DNA of 64,000 bases from Cornus controversa (Eukaryota > Streptophyta > Magnoliopsida > Cornales > Cornaceae). A program made the position numbers and the translations under genes. Under the pieces are notes generated by a model. The model did not search any database. It saw nothing but the letters and a program-made list of their open reading frames with translations, and had not been told where the DNA came from. Shown piece after piece: positions 1-10,200 of this stretch. Positions within the stretch are counted from its first letter, which is position 1, and every line of letters begins with the position of its first letter. The stretch lies in the NCBI GenBank assembly GCA_026545225.1, contig CM048847.1, positions 1,612,001 to 1,676,000 of the forward strand. The letters run 5' to 3'.

Positions 1-788
1 CATCAAAACATCCAAAAGAAGTGACAAACATGTCAATCCGATCTTCATCACAACCATATGGTGCTTTGTTCCAAGTTCGACCGTTTGGACATCTAAAGGA
101 AACAATTAGCAAGCTACCAACCATTTAAAACTTGTTTCATTTGAGTTGTTTTGATTCGAAAACCGCATTCCAAGAGAAGTCATGCCATAATACTAATCGT
201 ACGCTGCTTTTTTCTAAATGAAACCATCAAAGCGTCCCAAAGAAACGACGAGCATGTCGATCCGATCTTCATCCATGTTTGTTTGAGTTGTTCTGAGTCG
301 AAAAGAACAATTGCTTGCAATAATCAGGCATGACGACAACCGTATGGCGCTTTGTGCTAGAATTGACCATCTGGATGTTCAGAAAAATAGAGAATGATAA
401 CAACGGTTTCGAACTTGTTTCGTTTGACTTGTCCTGATTTGAAAAGTCCAATCCACGTGAAATCGTGCCATACTTAGAATTATACATTGCTTTATGCCAA
501 ATTCAACCATCAGGACATCCTGAATCAAAAATAGTAATTCCTTGCTGCACTCATGAATGATCACAACCGTATGGTGCTCTATGCCAACTTCAACCATCTG
601 GAAAAGTAAAAGAAACAATTCCCAAGCTATCGAGGATTTTAAACAAGTTTAGTTTGAGTTGTTCTAATTCAAAAACCCATTCCTTGAGAAGTCGTGCCAT
701 AATCAGAATCGTAAGTTTCTTTTTTCCAAATTAGACTATCAAAACATCCAAAAGAAGTGACGAACATGTCAATCCGATCTTCATCACA

Positions 789-798
789 ACCATATGGT
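789..798. other. 10-bp palindrome ACCATATGGT at end of u1
   Basis: A perfect palindrome present once in most monomers. F monomers and several A and G monomers read ACCGTATGGT, and two B monomers (8030, 9501) read ACCATAGGGT. The corresponding sites in u3 and u5 read accgtatgg with no full palindrome. Confidence 0.75.
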
Positions 799-819
799 GC
801 TTTGTTCCAAGTTCGACCG

Positions 820-833
820 TTTGGACATCTAAA
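820..833. other. Imperfect inverted repeat TTTGGA-CA-TCTAAA in u2
   Basis: This is the third site homologous to the u4 and u5 dyads, with five of six arm pairs matching. The outer pairs again differ from u4 and u5 in a matched way (TTT with AAA). The one mismatch is G against T. The homologous sites in u1, u3 and u6 do not form a comparable dyad. Confidence 0.65.
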
Positions 834-1104
834 GGAAATAATTAGCAAGCTACCAACCATTTTAAACTTGTTTCATTTGAGTTGTTTTGATTCGAAAACC
901 GCATTCCAAGAGAAGTCATGCCATAATACTAATCGTACGCTGCTTTTTTCTAAAGGAAACCATCAAAGCGTCCCAAAGAAACGACGGGCATGTCAATCCG
1001 ATCTTCATCCGTGTTTGTTTGAGTTGTTCTGAGTCGAAAGAACAATTGCTTGCAATAATCAGGCATGACGACAACCGTATAGCGCTTTGTGCTATAATTG
1101 ACCA

Positions 1105-1118
1105 TCTGGATGTCCAGA
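1105..1118. other. 14-bp inverted repeat TCTGGA-TG-TCCAGA in u4
   Basis: It sits at the position in u4 homologous to the u5 dyad. The third arm base is T instead of A, and its partner in the other arm is A instead of T, so pairing is kept. It is perfect in B, D and E monomers. It is imperfect in A (right arm TTCAGA) and C (right arm TCCAAA). Confidence 0.8.
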
Positions 1119-1189
1119 AAAATAGAGAATGACAAGAACGGTTTCGAACTTGTTTCGTTTGACTTGTCCTGATTCAAAAAGTCACAATC

Positions 1190-1195
1190 CACGTG
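1190..1195. other. CACGTG hexamer in u4
   Basis: Present once in nearly every monomer, in the context atccacgtgaaatcg. In plants this hexamer is the G-box core bound by bZIP and bHLH factors. Here no gene is nearby and it is recorded only as a repeated site. Variants are catgtg in some A and C copies and acgtca in another A sub-group. Confidence 0.6.
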
Positions 1196-1245
1196 AAATC
1201 GTGCCATACCTAGAATTATACATTGCTTTATGCCAAATTCAACCG

Positions 1246-1259
1246 TCAGGATGTCCTGA
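1246..1259. other. 14-bp inverted repeat TCAGGA-TG-TCCTGA in u5
   Basis: A perfect dyad with 6-bp arms and a 2-bp spacer. It recurs once per monomer at the same place in u5. In A monomers the spacer is CA but both arms are unchanged. Broken forms are limited to small sub-groups: TCAGGC at 13021, 15967 and 18910, TCAGCA near 51276, 53480 and 57888, and TCCAGA as the right arm at 49814, 54957, 56426 and 60838 (approximate positions). No function is known. Confidence 0.8.
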
Positions 1260-1375
1260 ATCAAAAAGAGTAATTCCATGCTGCACCCATGAATGATCAC
1301 AACCGTATGGTGCTCTATGCCAACTTCAACCATCTGGACAAGTAAAAGAAACAATTGCCAAGCTATCGATGATTT

Positions 1376-1387
1376 TAAACAAGTTTA
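1376..1387. other. Inverted repeat TAAAC-AA-GTTTA in u6
   Basis: Five-base arms around a two-base spacer, placed directly before tttgagttg. Similar but shorter dyads (AAAC-TT-GTTT in u2, GAAC-TT-GTTTC in u4) stand at the homologous place before the same block. A few D monomers read taaactagttta instead, which keeps the arms. Confidence 0.65.
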
Positions 1388-1454
1388 GTTTGAGTTGTTC
1401 TGATTCAAAAACCCATTCCTTGAGAAGTCGTGCCATAATCAGAATCGTAAGTTT

Positions 1455-1535
1455 CTTTTTTCCAAATTAGACCATCAAAACATCCAAAAGAAGTGACGAA
1501 CATGTCAATCCGATCTTCATCACAACCATATGGTG
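1455..1535 (+). repeat. Subunit u1 (81 bp, deleted form) of reference monomer
   Basis: Starts at the C of a C-plus-six-T tract and carries the core ccaaattagaccatc. Compared with u3 it matches through the segment ending cgatcttcatc. It then jumps directly to acaacc, skipping about 61 bp that in u3 hold the gtttgagttgttctgagtcg stretch. It is therefore read as a 142-bp unit with an internal deletion. It ends in a 10-bp palindrome ACCATATGGT in most monomers. F-type and some other monomers have ACCGTATGGT instead. Confidence 0.85.
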
Positions 1536-1677
1536 CTTTGTTCCAAGTTCGACCGTTTGGACATCTAAAGGAAACAATTAGCAACCTACCAACCATTTTA
1601 AACTTGTTTCATTTGAGTTGTTTGATTCAAAAACCGCATTCCAAGAGAAGTCATGCCATAATACTAATCGTACGCTG
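1536..1677 (+). repeat. Subunit u2 (142 bp) of reference monomer
   Basis: Begins ctttgttccaagttcgacc and contains the tttgagttg block near its centre. In C-type monomers the central block has lost one T (gttgtttgattc instead of gttgttttgattc), which accounts for their 735-bp rather than 736-bp length. It ends with the palindrome CGTACG and then gctg. The core holds an imperfect inverted repeat, TTTGGA-CA-TCTAAA, with five of six pairs matching. Confidence 0.85.
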
Positions 1678-1819
1678 CTTTTTTCTAAATGAAACCATCA
1701 AAGCGTCCCAAAGAAACGACGAGCATGTCAATCCGATCTTCATCCGTGTTTGTTTGAGTTGTTCTGAGTCGAAAGAACAATTGCTTGCAATAATCAGGCA
1801 TGACGACAACCGTATGGCG
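1678..1819 (+). repeat. Subunit u3 (142 bp) of reference monomer
   Basis: Begins cttttttctaaatgaaacc. It shares the cgatcttcatc segment with u1 and carries the complete central block that u1 lacks. It is the main site of type-diagnostic variation. A, D and some hybrid monomers read gtcgatccgatcttcatccatg with a four-A run in the following gtcgaaaagaac. B, C and E read gtcaatccgatcttcatccgtg with one A fewer. Confidence 0.85.
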
Positions 1820-1960
1820 CTTTGTGCTAGAATTGACCATCTGGATGTCCAAAAAAATAGAGAATGACAAGAACGATTTCGAACTTGTTTCGTTTGACTT
1901 GTCCTGATTCAAAAAAGTCCAATCCACGTGAAATCGTGCCATACCTAGAATTATACGTTG
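1820..1960 (+). repeat. Subunit u4 (141 bp) of reference monomer
   Basis: Begins ctttgtgctagaattgacc. Types differ here most clearly. A has tgataacaacgg and gatttgaaaagtccaatcc. B has gattcaaaaagtcacaatcc. C has six A before gtccaatcc. D has gaatggttttgaac. E has gattcgaaaagtcccaatcc. F and G have aaattccaatcc. A CACGTG hexamer lies near the 3' part. In B, D and E monomers the core holds the perfect inverted repeat TCTGGA-TG-TCCAGA. Confidence 0.85.
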
Positions 1961-2047
1961 CTTTATGCCAAATTCAACCGTCAGGATGTCCTGAATCGAA
2001 AAGAGTAATTCCATGCTGCACCCATGAATGACCACGACCGTATGGTG
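1961..2047 (+). repeat. Subunit u5 (87 bp, deleted form) of reference monomer
   Basis: Begins ctttatgccaaattcaacc. After the core it passes straight to tgaatc, then aaaagagtaattcc. That stretch aligns with gagtcgaaagaacaattgc in the middle of u3, so about 55 bp are missing. The missing part differs from that in u1, so the two short units arose by separate deletions. In most monomers its core is the perfect inverted repeat TCAGGA-NN-TCCTGA. Confidence 0.82.
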
Positions 2048-2189
2048 CTCTATGCCAACTTCAACCATCTGGACAAGTAAAAGAAACAATTCCCAAGCTA
2101 TCGATGATTTTAAACAAGTTTAGTTTGAGTTGTTCTGATTCAAAAACCCATTCCTTGAGAAGTCATGCCATAATCAAAATCGTAAGTTT
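2048..2189 (+). repeat. Subunit u6 (142 bp) of reference monomer
   Basis: Begins ctctatgccaacttcaacc and contains a TAAAC-AA-GTTTA inverted repeat just before tttgagttgttctgattc. A-type copies mostly read ctggaaaagt and cgaggatttt; other types mostly read ctggacaagt and cgatgatttt. The unit ends at the pyrimidine tract of the next u1, which closes the 735-bp period. Confidence 0.85.
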
Positions 2190-2876
2190 CTTTTTTCCAA
2201 ATTAGACCATCAAAACATCCAAAAGAAGTGACGAACATGTCAATCCGATCTTCATCACAACCATATGGTGCTTTGTTCCAAGTTCGACCGTTTGGACATC
2301 TAAAGGAAACAATTAGCAAGCTACCAACCATTTTAAACTTGTTTCATTTGAGTTGTTTTGATTCGAAAACCGCATTCCAAGAGAAGTCATGCCATAATAC
2401 TAATCGTACGCTGCTTTTTTCTAAATGAAACCATCAAAGCGTCCCAAAGAAACGACGAGCATGTCGATCCGATCTTCATCCATGTTTGTTTGAGTTATTC
2501 TGACTCGAAAAGAACAATTGCTTGCAATAATCAGGCATGACGACAACCGTATGGTGCTTTGTGCTAGAATTGACCATCTGGATGTCCAGAAGAATAGAGA
2601 ATGACAAGAATGGTTTTGAACTTGTTTCGTTTGACTTGTCCTGATTCGAAAAGTCCCAATCCACGTGAAATCGTGCCATACCAAGAATTATACGTTGCTT
2701 TATGCCAAATTCAACCGTCAGGATGTCCTGAATCAAAAAGAGTAATTCCATGCTGCACCCATGAATGATCACAACCGTATAGTGCTCTATGCCAACTTCA
2801 ACCATCTGGACAAGTAAAAGAAACAATTCCCAAGCTATCGATGATTTTAAACAAGTTTAGTTTGAGTTGTTCTGAT
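2140..2876 (+). repeat. Type D monomer (exemplar)
   Basis: Defined by gacaagaatggttttgaac, gattcgaaaagtcccaatcc and accaagaattatacg in u4, and gtatagtg in u5. Most copies are 737 bp. Copies start at 2140, 3614, 6558, 11708, 19803, 21276, 23483 and 24956, and none occurs to the right of 25691. A sub-group at 2140, 3614 and 23483 shares gttattctgactcg in u3. The copies at 19803 and 21276 share gttattctaactcg and gcttccaata. Confidence 0.82.
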
Positions 2877-4350
2877 TCAAAAAACCCATTCCTTGAGAAG
2901 TGGTGCCATAATCAGAATCGTAAGTTTCTTTTTTCCAAATTAGACCATCAAAACATCCAAAAGAAGTGACGAACATGTCAATCCGATCTTCATCACAACC
3001 ATATGGTGCTTTGTTCCAAGTTCGACCGTTTGGACATCTAAAGGAAACAATTAGCAAGCTACCAACCATTTAAAACTTGTTTCATTTGAGTTGTTTTGAT
3101 TCGAAAACCGCATTCCAAGAGAAGTCATGCCATAATACTAATCGTACGCTGCTTTTTTCTAAATGAAACCATCAAAGCGTCCCAAAGAAACGACGAGCAT
3201 GTCGATCCGATCTTCATCCATGTTTGTTTGAGTTGTTCTGAGTCGAAAAGAACAATTGCTTGCAATAATCAGGCATGACGACAACCGTATGGCGCTTTGT
3301 GCTAGAATTGACCATCTGGATGTTCAGAAAAATACAGAATGATAACAACGGTTTCGAACTTGTTTCGTTTGACTTGTCCTGATTTGAAAAGTCCAATCCA
3401 CGTGAAATCGTGCCATACTTAGAATTATACATTGCTTTATGCCAAATTCAACCATCAGGACATCCTGAATCAAAAATAGTAATTCCTTGCTGCACTCATG
3501 AATGATCACAACCGTGTGGTGCTCTATGCCAACTTCAACCATCTGGAAAAGTAAAAGAAACAATTCCCAAGCTATCGAGGATTTTAAACAAGTTTAGTTT
3601 GAGTTGTTCTGATTCAAGAACCCATTCCTTGAGAAGTCGTGCCTTCATCAAAATCGGAAGTTTCTTTTTTCCAAATTAGACCATCAAAGCATCCAAAAGA
3701 AGTGACGAACATGTCAATCCGATCTTCATCACAACCGTATGGTGCTTTGTTCCAAGTTCGACCGTTTGGACATCTAAAGGAAACAATTAGCAAGCTACCA
3801 ACCATTTAAAACTTGTTTCATTTGAGTTGTTTTGATTCGAAAACCGCATTCCAAGAGAAGTCATGCCATAATACTAATCGTACGCTGCTTTTTTCTAAAT
3901 GAAACCATCAAAGCGTCCCAAAGAAACGACGAGCATGTCGATCCGATCTTCATCCATGTTTGTTTGAGTTATTCTGACTCGAAAAGAACAATTGCTTGCA
4001 ATAATCAGGCATGACGACAACCGTATGGTGCTTTGTGCTAGAATTGACCATCTGGATGTCCAGAAGAATAGAGAATGACAAGAATGGTTTTGAACTTGTT
4101 TCGTTTGACTTGTCCTGATTCGAAAAGTCCCAATCCACGTGAAATCGTGCCATACCAAGAATTATACGTTGCTTTATGCCAAATTCAACCGTCAGGATGT
4201 CCTGAATCAAAAAGAGTAATTCCATGCTGCACCCATGAATGATCACAACCGTATAGTGCTCTATGCCAACTTCAACCATCTGGACAAGTAAAAGAAACAA
4301 TTCCCAAGCTATCGATGATTTTAAACAAGTTTAGTTTGAGTTGTTCTGAT

Positions 4351-5086
4351 TCAAAAACCCATTCCTTGAGAAGTCGTGCCATAATCAGAATCGTAAGTTT
4401 CTTTTTTCCAAATTACACCATCAAAACATCCAAAAGAAGTGACAAACATGTCAATCCGATCTTCATCACAACCATATGGTGCTTTGTTCCAAGTTCGACC
4501 GTTTGGACATCTAAAGGAAACAATTAGCAAGCTACCAACCATTTAAAACTTGTTTCATTTGAGTTGTTTTGATTCGAAAACCGCATTCCAAGAGAAGTCA
4601 TGCCATAATACTAATCGTACGCTGCTTTTTTCTAAATGAAACCATCAAAGCGTCCCAAAGAAACGACGAGCATGTCGATCCGATCTTCATCCATGTTTGT
4701 TTGAGTTGTTCTGAGTCGAAAAGAACAATTGCTTGCAATAATCAGGCATGACGACAACCGTATGGCGCTTTGTGCTAGAATTGACCATCTGGATGTTCAG
4801 AAAAATAGAGAATGATAACAACGGTTTCGAACTTGTTTCGTTTGACTTGTCCTGATTTGAAAAGTCCAATCCACGTGAAATCGTGCCATACTTAGAATTA
4901 TACATTGCTTTATGCCAAATTCAACCATCAGGACATCCTGAATCAAAAATAGTAATTCCTTGCTGCACTCATGAATGATCACAACCGTACGGTGCTCTAT
5001 GCCAACTTCAACCATCTGGAAAAGTAAAAGAAACAATTCCCAAGCTATCGAGGATTTTAAACAAGTTTAGTTTGAGTTGTTCTAAT
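4351..5086 (+). repeat. Type A monomer (exemplar)
   Basis: Defined by tgataacaacggtttcgaac and gatttgaaaagtccaatcc in u4, by ccatcaggacatcctg and ttccttgctgcactcatg in u5, and by ctggaaaagt in u6. It is the commonest type and occurs from end to end of the window. Right-hand copies add local marks: gcggtttgtg in u4, one T fewer in the u6/u1 pyrimidine tract of the following copy, and, from 29371, accatcaggatgttc in many copies. Confidence 0.85.
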
Positions 5087-7293
5087 TCAAAAACCCATTC
5101 CTTGAGAAGTCGTGCCATAATCAGAATCGTAAGTTTCTTTTTTCCAAATTAGACTATCAAAACATCCAAAAGAAGTGACGAACATGTCAATCCGATCTTC
5201 ATCACAACCATATGGTGCTTTGTTCCAAGTTCGACCGTTTGGACATCTAAAGGAAATAATTAGCAAGCTACCAACCATTTTAAACTTGTTTCATTTGAGT
5301 TGTTTTGATTCGAAAACCGCATTCCAAGAGAAGTCATGCCATAATACTAATCGTACGCTGCTTTTTTCTAAAGGAAACCATCAAAGCGTCCCAAAGAAAC
5401 GACGGGCATGTCAATCCGATCTTCATCCGTGTTTGTTTGAGTTGTTCTGAGTCGAAAGAACAATTGCTTGCAATAATCAGGCATGACGACAACCGTATAG
5501 CGCTTTGTGCTATAATTGACCATCTGGATGTCCAGAAAAATAGAGAATGACAAGAACGGTTTCGAACTTGTTTCGTTTGACTTGTCCTGATTCAAAAAGT
5601 CACAATCCACGTGAAATCGTGCCATACCTAGAATTATACATTGCTTTATGCCAAATTCAACCGTCAGGATGTCCTGAATCAAAAAGATTAATTCCATGCT
5701 GCACCCATGAATGATCACAACCGTATGGTGCTCTATGCCAACTTCAACCATCTGGACAAGTAAAAGAAACAATTGCCAAGCTATCGATGATTTTAAACAA
5801 GTTTAGTTTGAGTTGTTCTGATTCAAAAACCCATTCCTTGAGAAGTCGTGCCATAATCAGAATCGTAAGTTTCTTTTTTCCAAATTAGACCATCGAAACA
5901 TCCAAAAGAAGTGACGAACATGTCAATCCGATCTTCATCACAACCATATGGTGCTTTGTTCCAAGTTCGACCGTTTGGACATCTAAAGGAAACAATTAGC
6001 AACCTACCAACCATTTTAAACTTGTTTCATTTGAGTTGTTTGATTCAAAAACCGCATTCCAAGAGAAGTCATGCCATAATACTAATCGTACGCTGCTTTT
6101 TTCTAAATGAAACCATCAAAGCGTCCCAAAGAAACGACGAGCATGTCAATCCGATCTTCATCCGTGTTTGTTTGAGTTGTTCTGAGTCGAAAGAACAATT
6201 GCTTGCAATAATCAGGCATGACGACAACCGTATGGCGCTTTGTGCTAGAATTGACCATCTGGATGTCCAAAAAAATAGAGAATGACAAGAACGATTTCGA
6301 ACTTGTTTCGTTTGACTTGTCCTGATTCAAAAAAGTCCAATCCACGTGAAATCGTGCCATACCTAGAATTATACGTTGCTTTATGCCAAATTCAACCGTC
6401 AGGATGTCCTGAATCGAAAAGAGTAATTCCATGCTGCACCCATGAATGATCACGACCGTATGGTGCTCTATGCCAACTTCAACCATCTGGACAAGTAAAA
6501 GAAACAATTCCCAAGCTATCGAGGATTTTAAACAAGTTTAGTTTGAGTTGTTCTGATTCAAAAACCCATTCCTTGAGAAGTCGTGCCATAATCAAAATCG
6601 TAAGTTTCTTTTTTCCAAATTAGACCATCAAAACATCCAAAAGAAGTGACGAACATGTCAATCCGATCTTCATCACAACCATATGGTGCTTTGTTCCAAG
6701 TTCGACCGTTTGGACATCTAAAGGAAACAATTAGCAAGCTACCAACCATTTTAAACTTGTTTCGTTTGAGTTGTTTTGATTCGAAAACCGCATTCCAAGA
6801 GAAGTCATGCCATAATACTAATCGTACGCTGCTTTTTTCTAAATGAAACCATCAAAGCGTCCCAAAGAAACGACGAGCATGTCAATCCGATCTTCATCCG
6901 TGTTTGCTTGAGTTGTTCTGAGTCGAAAGAACAATTGCTTGCAATAATCAGGCATGACGACAACCGTATGGCGCTTTGTGCTATAATTGACCATCTGGAT
7001 GTCCAGAAGAATAGAGAATGACAAGAATGGTTTTGAACTTGTTTCGTTTGACTTGTCCTGATTCGAAAAGTCCCAATCCACGTGAAATCGTGCCATACCA
7101 AGAATTATACGTTGCTTTATGCCAAATTCAACCGTCAGGATGTCCTGAATCAAAAAGAGTAATTCCATGCTGCACCCATGAATGATCACAACCGTATAGT
7201 GCTCTATGCCAACTTCAACCATCTGGACAAGTAAAAGAAACAATTCCCAAGCTATCGATGATTTTAAACAAGTTTAGTTTGAGTTGTTCTGAT
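4351..7293 (+). repeat. Block A-B-C-D
   Basis: Monomer starts are 4351 A, 5087 B, 5823 C and 6558 D. The first three are near copies of 1-2139. Differences seen include accgtacggtg near 4988, aaaagattaattcc near 5685 and catcgaaacatcc near 5893. The D at 6558 is mixed: its u3 reads gtcaatccgatcttcatccgtg as in B, C and E, while its u4 is D-type. Confidence 0.78.
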
Positions 7294-10200
7294 TCAAAAA
7301 CACATTCCTTGAGAAGTCGTGCCATAATCAGAATCGTAAGTTTCTTTTTTCCAAATTACACCATCAAACCATCCAAAAGAAGTGACAAACATGTCAATCC
7401 GATCTTCATCACAACCATATGGTGCTTTGTTCCAAGTTCGACCGTTTGGACATCTAAAGGAAACAATTAGCAAGCTACCAACCATTTAAAACTTCTTTCA
7501 TTTGAGTTGTTTTGATTCGAAAACCACATTCCAAGAGAAGTCATGCCATAATACTAATCGTACGCTGCTTTTTTCTAAATGAAACCATCAAAGCGTCCCA
7601 AAGAAACGACGAGCATGTCGATCCGATCTTCATCCATGTTTGTTTGAGTTGTTCTGAGTCGAAAAGAACAATTGCTTGCAATAATCAGGCATGACGACAA
7701 CCGTATGGCGCTTTGTGCTAGAATTGACCATCTGGATGTTCAGAAAAATAGAGAATGATAACAACGGTTTCGAACTTGTTTCGTTTGACTTGTCCTGATT
7801 TGAAAAGTCCAATCCACGTGAAATCGTGCCATACTTAGAATTATACATTGCTTTACGCCAAATTCAACCATCGGGACATCCTGAATCAAAAATAGTAATT
7901 CCTTGCTGCACTCATGAATGATCACAACCGTATGGTGCTCTATGCCAACTTCAACCATCTGGAAAAGTAAAAGAAACAATTCCCAAGCTATCGAGGATTT
8001 TAAACAAGTTTAGTTTGAGTTGTTCTAATTCAAAAACCCATTCCTTGAGAAGTCGTGCCATAATCAGAATCGTAAGTTTCTTTTTTCCAAATTAGACTAT
8101 CAAAACATCCAAAAGAAGTGACGAACATGTCAATCCGATCTTCATCACAACCATAGGGTGCTTTGTTCCAAGTTCGACCGTTTGGACATCTAAAGGAAAT
8201 AATTAGCAAGCTACCAACCATTTTAAACTTGTTTCATTTGAGTTGTTTTGATTCGAAAACCGCATTCCAAGAGAAGTCATGCCATAATACTAATCGTACG
8301 CTGCTTTTTTCTAAAGGAAACCATGAAAGCGTCCCAAAGAAACGACGGGCATGTCAATCCGATCTTCATCCGTGTTTGTTTGAGTTGTTCTGAGTCGAAA
8401 GAACAATTGCTTGCAATAATCAGGCATGACGACAACCGTATAGCGCTTTGTGCTATAATTGACCATCTGGATGTCCAGAAAAATAGAGAATGACAAGAAC
8501 GGTTTCGAACTTGTTTCGTTTGACTTGTCCTGATTCAAAAAGTCACAATCCACGTGAAATCGTGCCATACCTAGAATTATACATTGCTTTATGCCAAATT
8601 CAACCGTCAGGATGTCCTGAATCAAAAAGAGTAATTCCATGCTGCACCCATGAATGATCACAACCGTATGGTGCTCTATGCCAACTTCAACCATCTGGAC
8701 AAGTAAAAGAAACAATTGCCAAGCTATCGATGATTTTAAACAAGTTTAGTTTGAGTTGTTCTGATTCAAAAACCCATTCCTTGAGAAGTCGTGCCATAAT
8801 CAGAATCGTAAGTTTCTTTTTTCCAAATTAGACCATCAAAACATCCAAAAGAAGTGACGAACATGTCAATCCGATCTTCATCACAACCATATGGTGCTTT
8901 GTTCCAAGTTCGACCGTTTGGACATCTAAAGGAAACAACTAGCAACCTACCAACCATTTTAAACTTGTTTCATTTGAGTTGTTTGATTCAAAAACCGCAT
9001 TCCAAGAGAAGTCATGCCATAATACTAATCGTACGCTGCTTTTTTCTAAATGAAACCATCAAAGCGTCCCAAAGAAACGACGAGCATGTCAATCCGATCT
9101 TCATCCGTGTTTGTTTGAGTTGTTCTGAGTCGAAAGAACAATTGCTTGCAATAATCAGGCATGACGACAACCGTATGGCGCTTTGTGCTAGAATTGACCA
9201 TCTGGATGTCCAAAAAAATAGAGAATGATAAGAACGATTTCGAACTTGTTTCGTTTGACTTGTCCTAATTCAAAAAAGTCCAATCCACGTGAAATCGTGC
9301 CATACCTAGAATTATACGTTGCTTTATGCCAAATTCAACCGTCAGGATGTCCTGAATCGAAAAGAGTAATTCCATGCTGCACCCATGAATGATCATGACC
9401 GTATGGTGCTCTATGCCAACTTCAACCATCTGGACAAGTAAAAGAAACAATTCCCAAGCTATCGAGGATTTTAAACAAGTTTAGTTTGAGTTGTTCTAAT
9501 TCAAAAACCCATTCCTTGAGAAGTCGTGCCATAATCAGAATCGTAAATTTCTTTTTTCCAAATTAGACTATCAAAACATCCAAAAGAAGTGACGAACATG
9601 TCAATCCGATCTTCATCACAACCATAGGGTGCTTTGTTCCAAGTTCGACCGTTTGGACATCTAAAGGAAATAATTAGCAAGCTACCAACCATTTTAAACT
9701 TGTTTCATTTGAGTTGTTTTGATTCGAAAACCGCATTCCAAGAGAAGTCATGCCATAATACTAATCGTACGCTGCTTTTTTCTAAAGGAAACCATCAAAG
9801 CGTCCCAAAGAAACGACGGGCATGTCAATCCGATCTTCATCCGTGTTTGTTTGAGTTGTTCTGAGTCGAAAGAACAATTGCTTGCAATAATCAGGCATGA
9901 CGACAACCGTATAGCGCTTTGTGCTATAATTGACCATCTGGATGTCCAGAAAAATAGAGAATGACAAGAACGGTTTCGAACTTGTTTCGTTTGACTTGTC
10001 CTGATTCAAAAAGTCACAATCCACGTGAAATCGTGCCATACCTAGAATTATACATTGCTTTATGCCAAATTCAACCGTCAGGATGTCCTGAATCAAAAAG
10101 AGTAATTCCATGCTGCACCCATGAATGATCACAACCGTATGGTGCTCTATGCCAACTTCAACCATCTGGACAAGTAAAAGAAACAATTGCCAAGCTATCG

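Larger units (their letters stand above)
669..1404 (+). repeat. Type B monomer (exemplar)
   Basis: Defined by tgacaagaacggtttcgaac followed by gattcaaaaagtcacaatcc in u4, usually with gtgctataattg at the start of u4 and caattgccaagc in u6. Other full copies start at 5087, 8030, 9501, 14653, 17596, 20540, 26428, 30841 and 34518. The copies at 26428, 30841 and 34518 form a sub-group with accaagaattatac in u4 and gtcctaaatc in u5. Confidence 0.82.
1405..2139 (+). repeat. Type C monomer (exemplar)
   Basis: Defined by gacaagaacgatttcgaac, the six-A run before gtccaatcc in u4, and gaatcgaaaagag in u5. Most copies also carry the one-base T deletion in u2 and agcaacctacc. Other copies start at 5823, 8766, 10237, 12444, 15389, 18332, 22012, 27164, 31577, 35254, 51433, 53638 and 58046. 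The copies at 12444, 15389 and 18332 form a sub-group with gtttgagttgtcc in u4 and tcaggctgtcc in u5. Confidence 0.82.
1..4350 (+). repeat. Block A-B-C-D-A-D (first A partial)
   Basis: Monomer starts are 1 (partial A, to 668), 669 B, 1405 C, 2140 D, 2877 A and 3614 D. The segment from 1 matches the sequence from about 4419 at an offset of 4418 bp, including the shared variant gacaaacatg in u1. The A at 2877 has an extra A in its first A-run. The D at 3614 has gtgccttcatcaaaatcgg in place of gtgccataatcagaatcg. Confidence 0.8.

Noticed and set aside
950..1354. Protein-coding gene family made of the recurrent 60-145 codon frames on both strands
   Set aside because: The frames overlap on both strands, are opened and closed by single-base variants between monomer types, have no recognisable domain, and follow exactly from a low-divergence tandem repeat. 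Variation shows no visible codon pattern.
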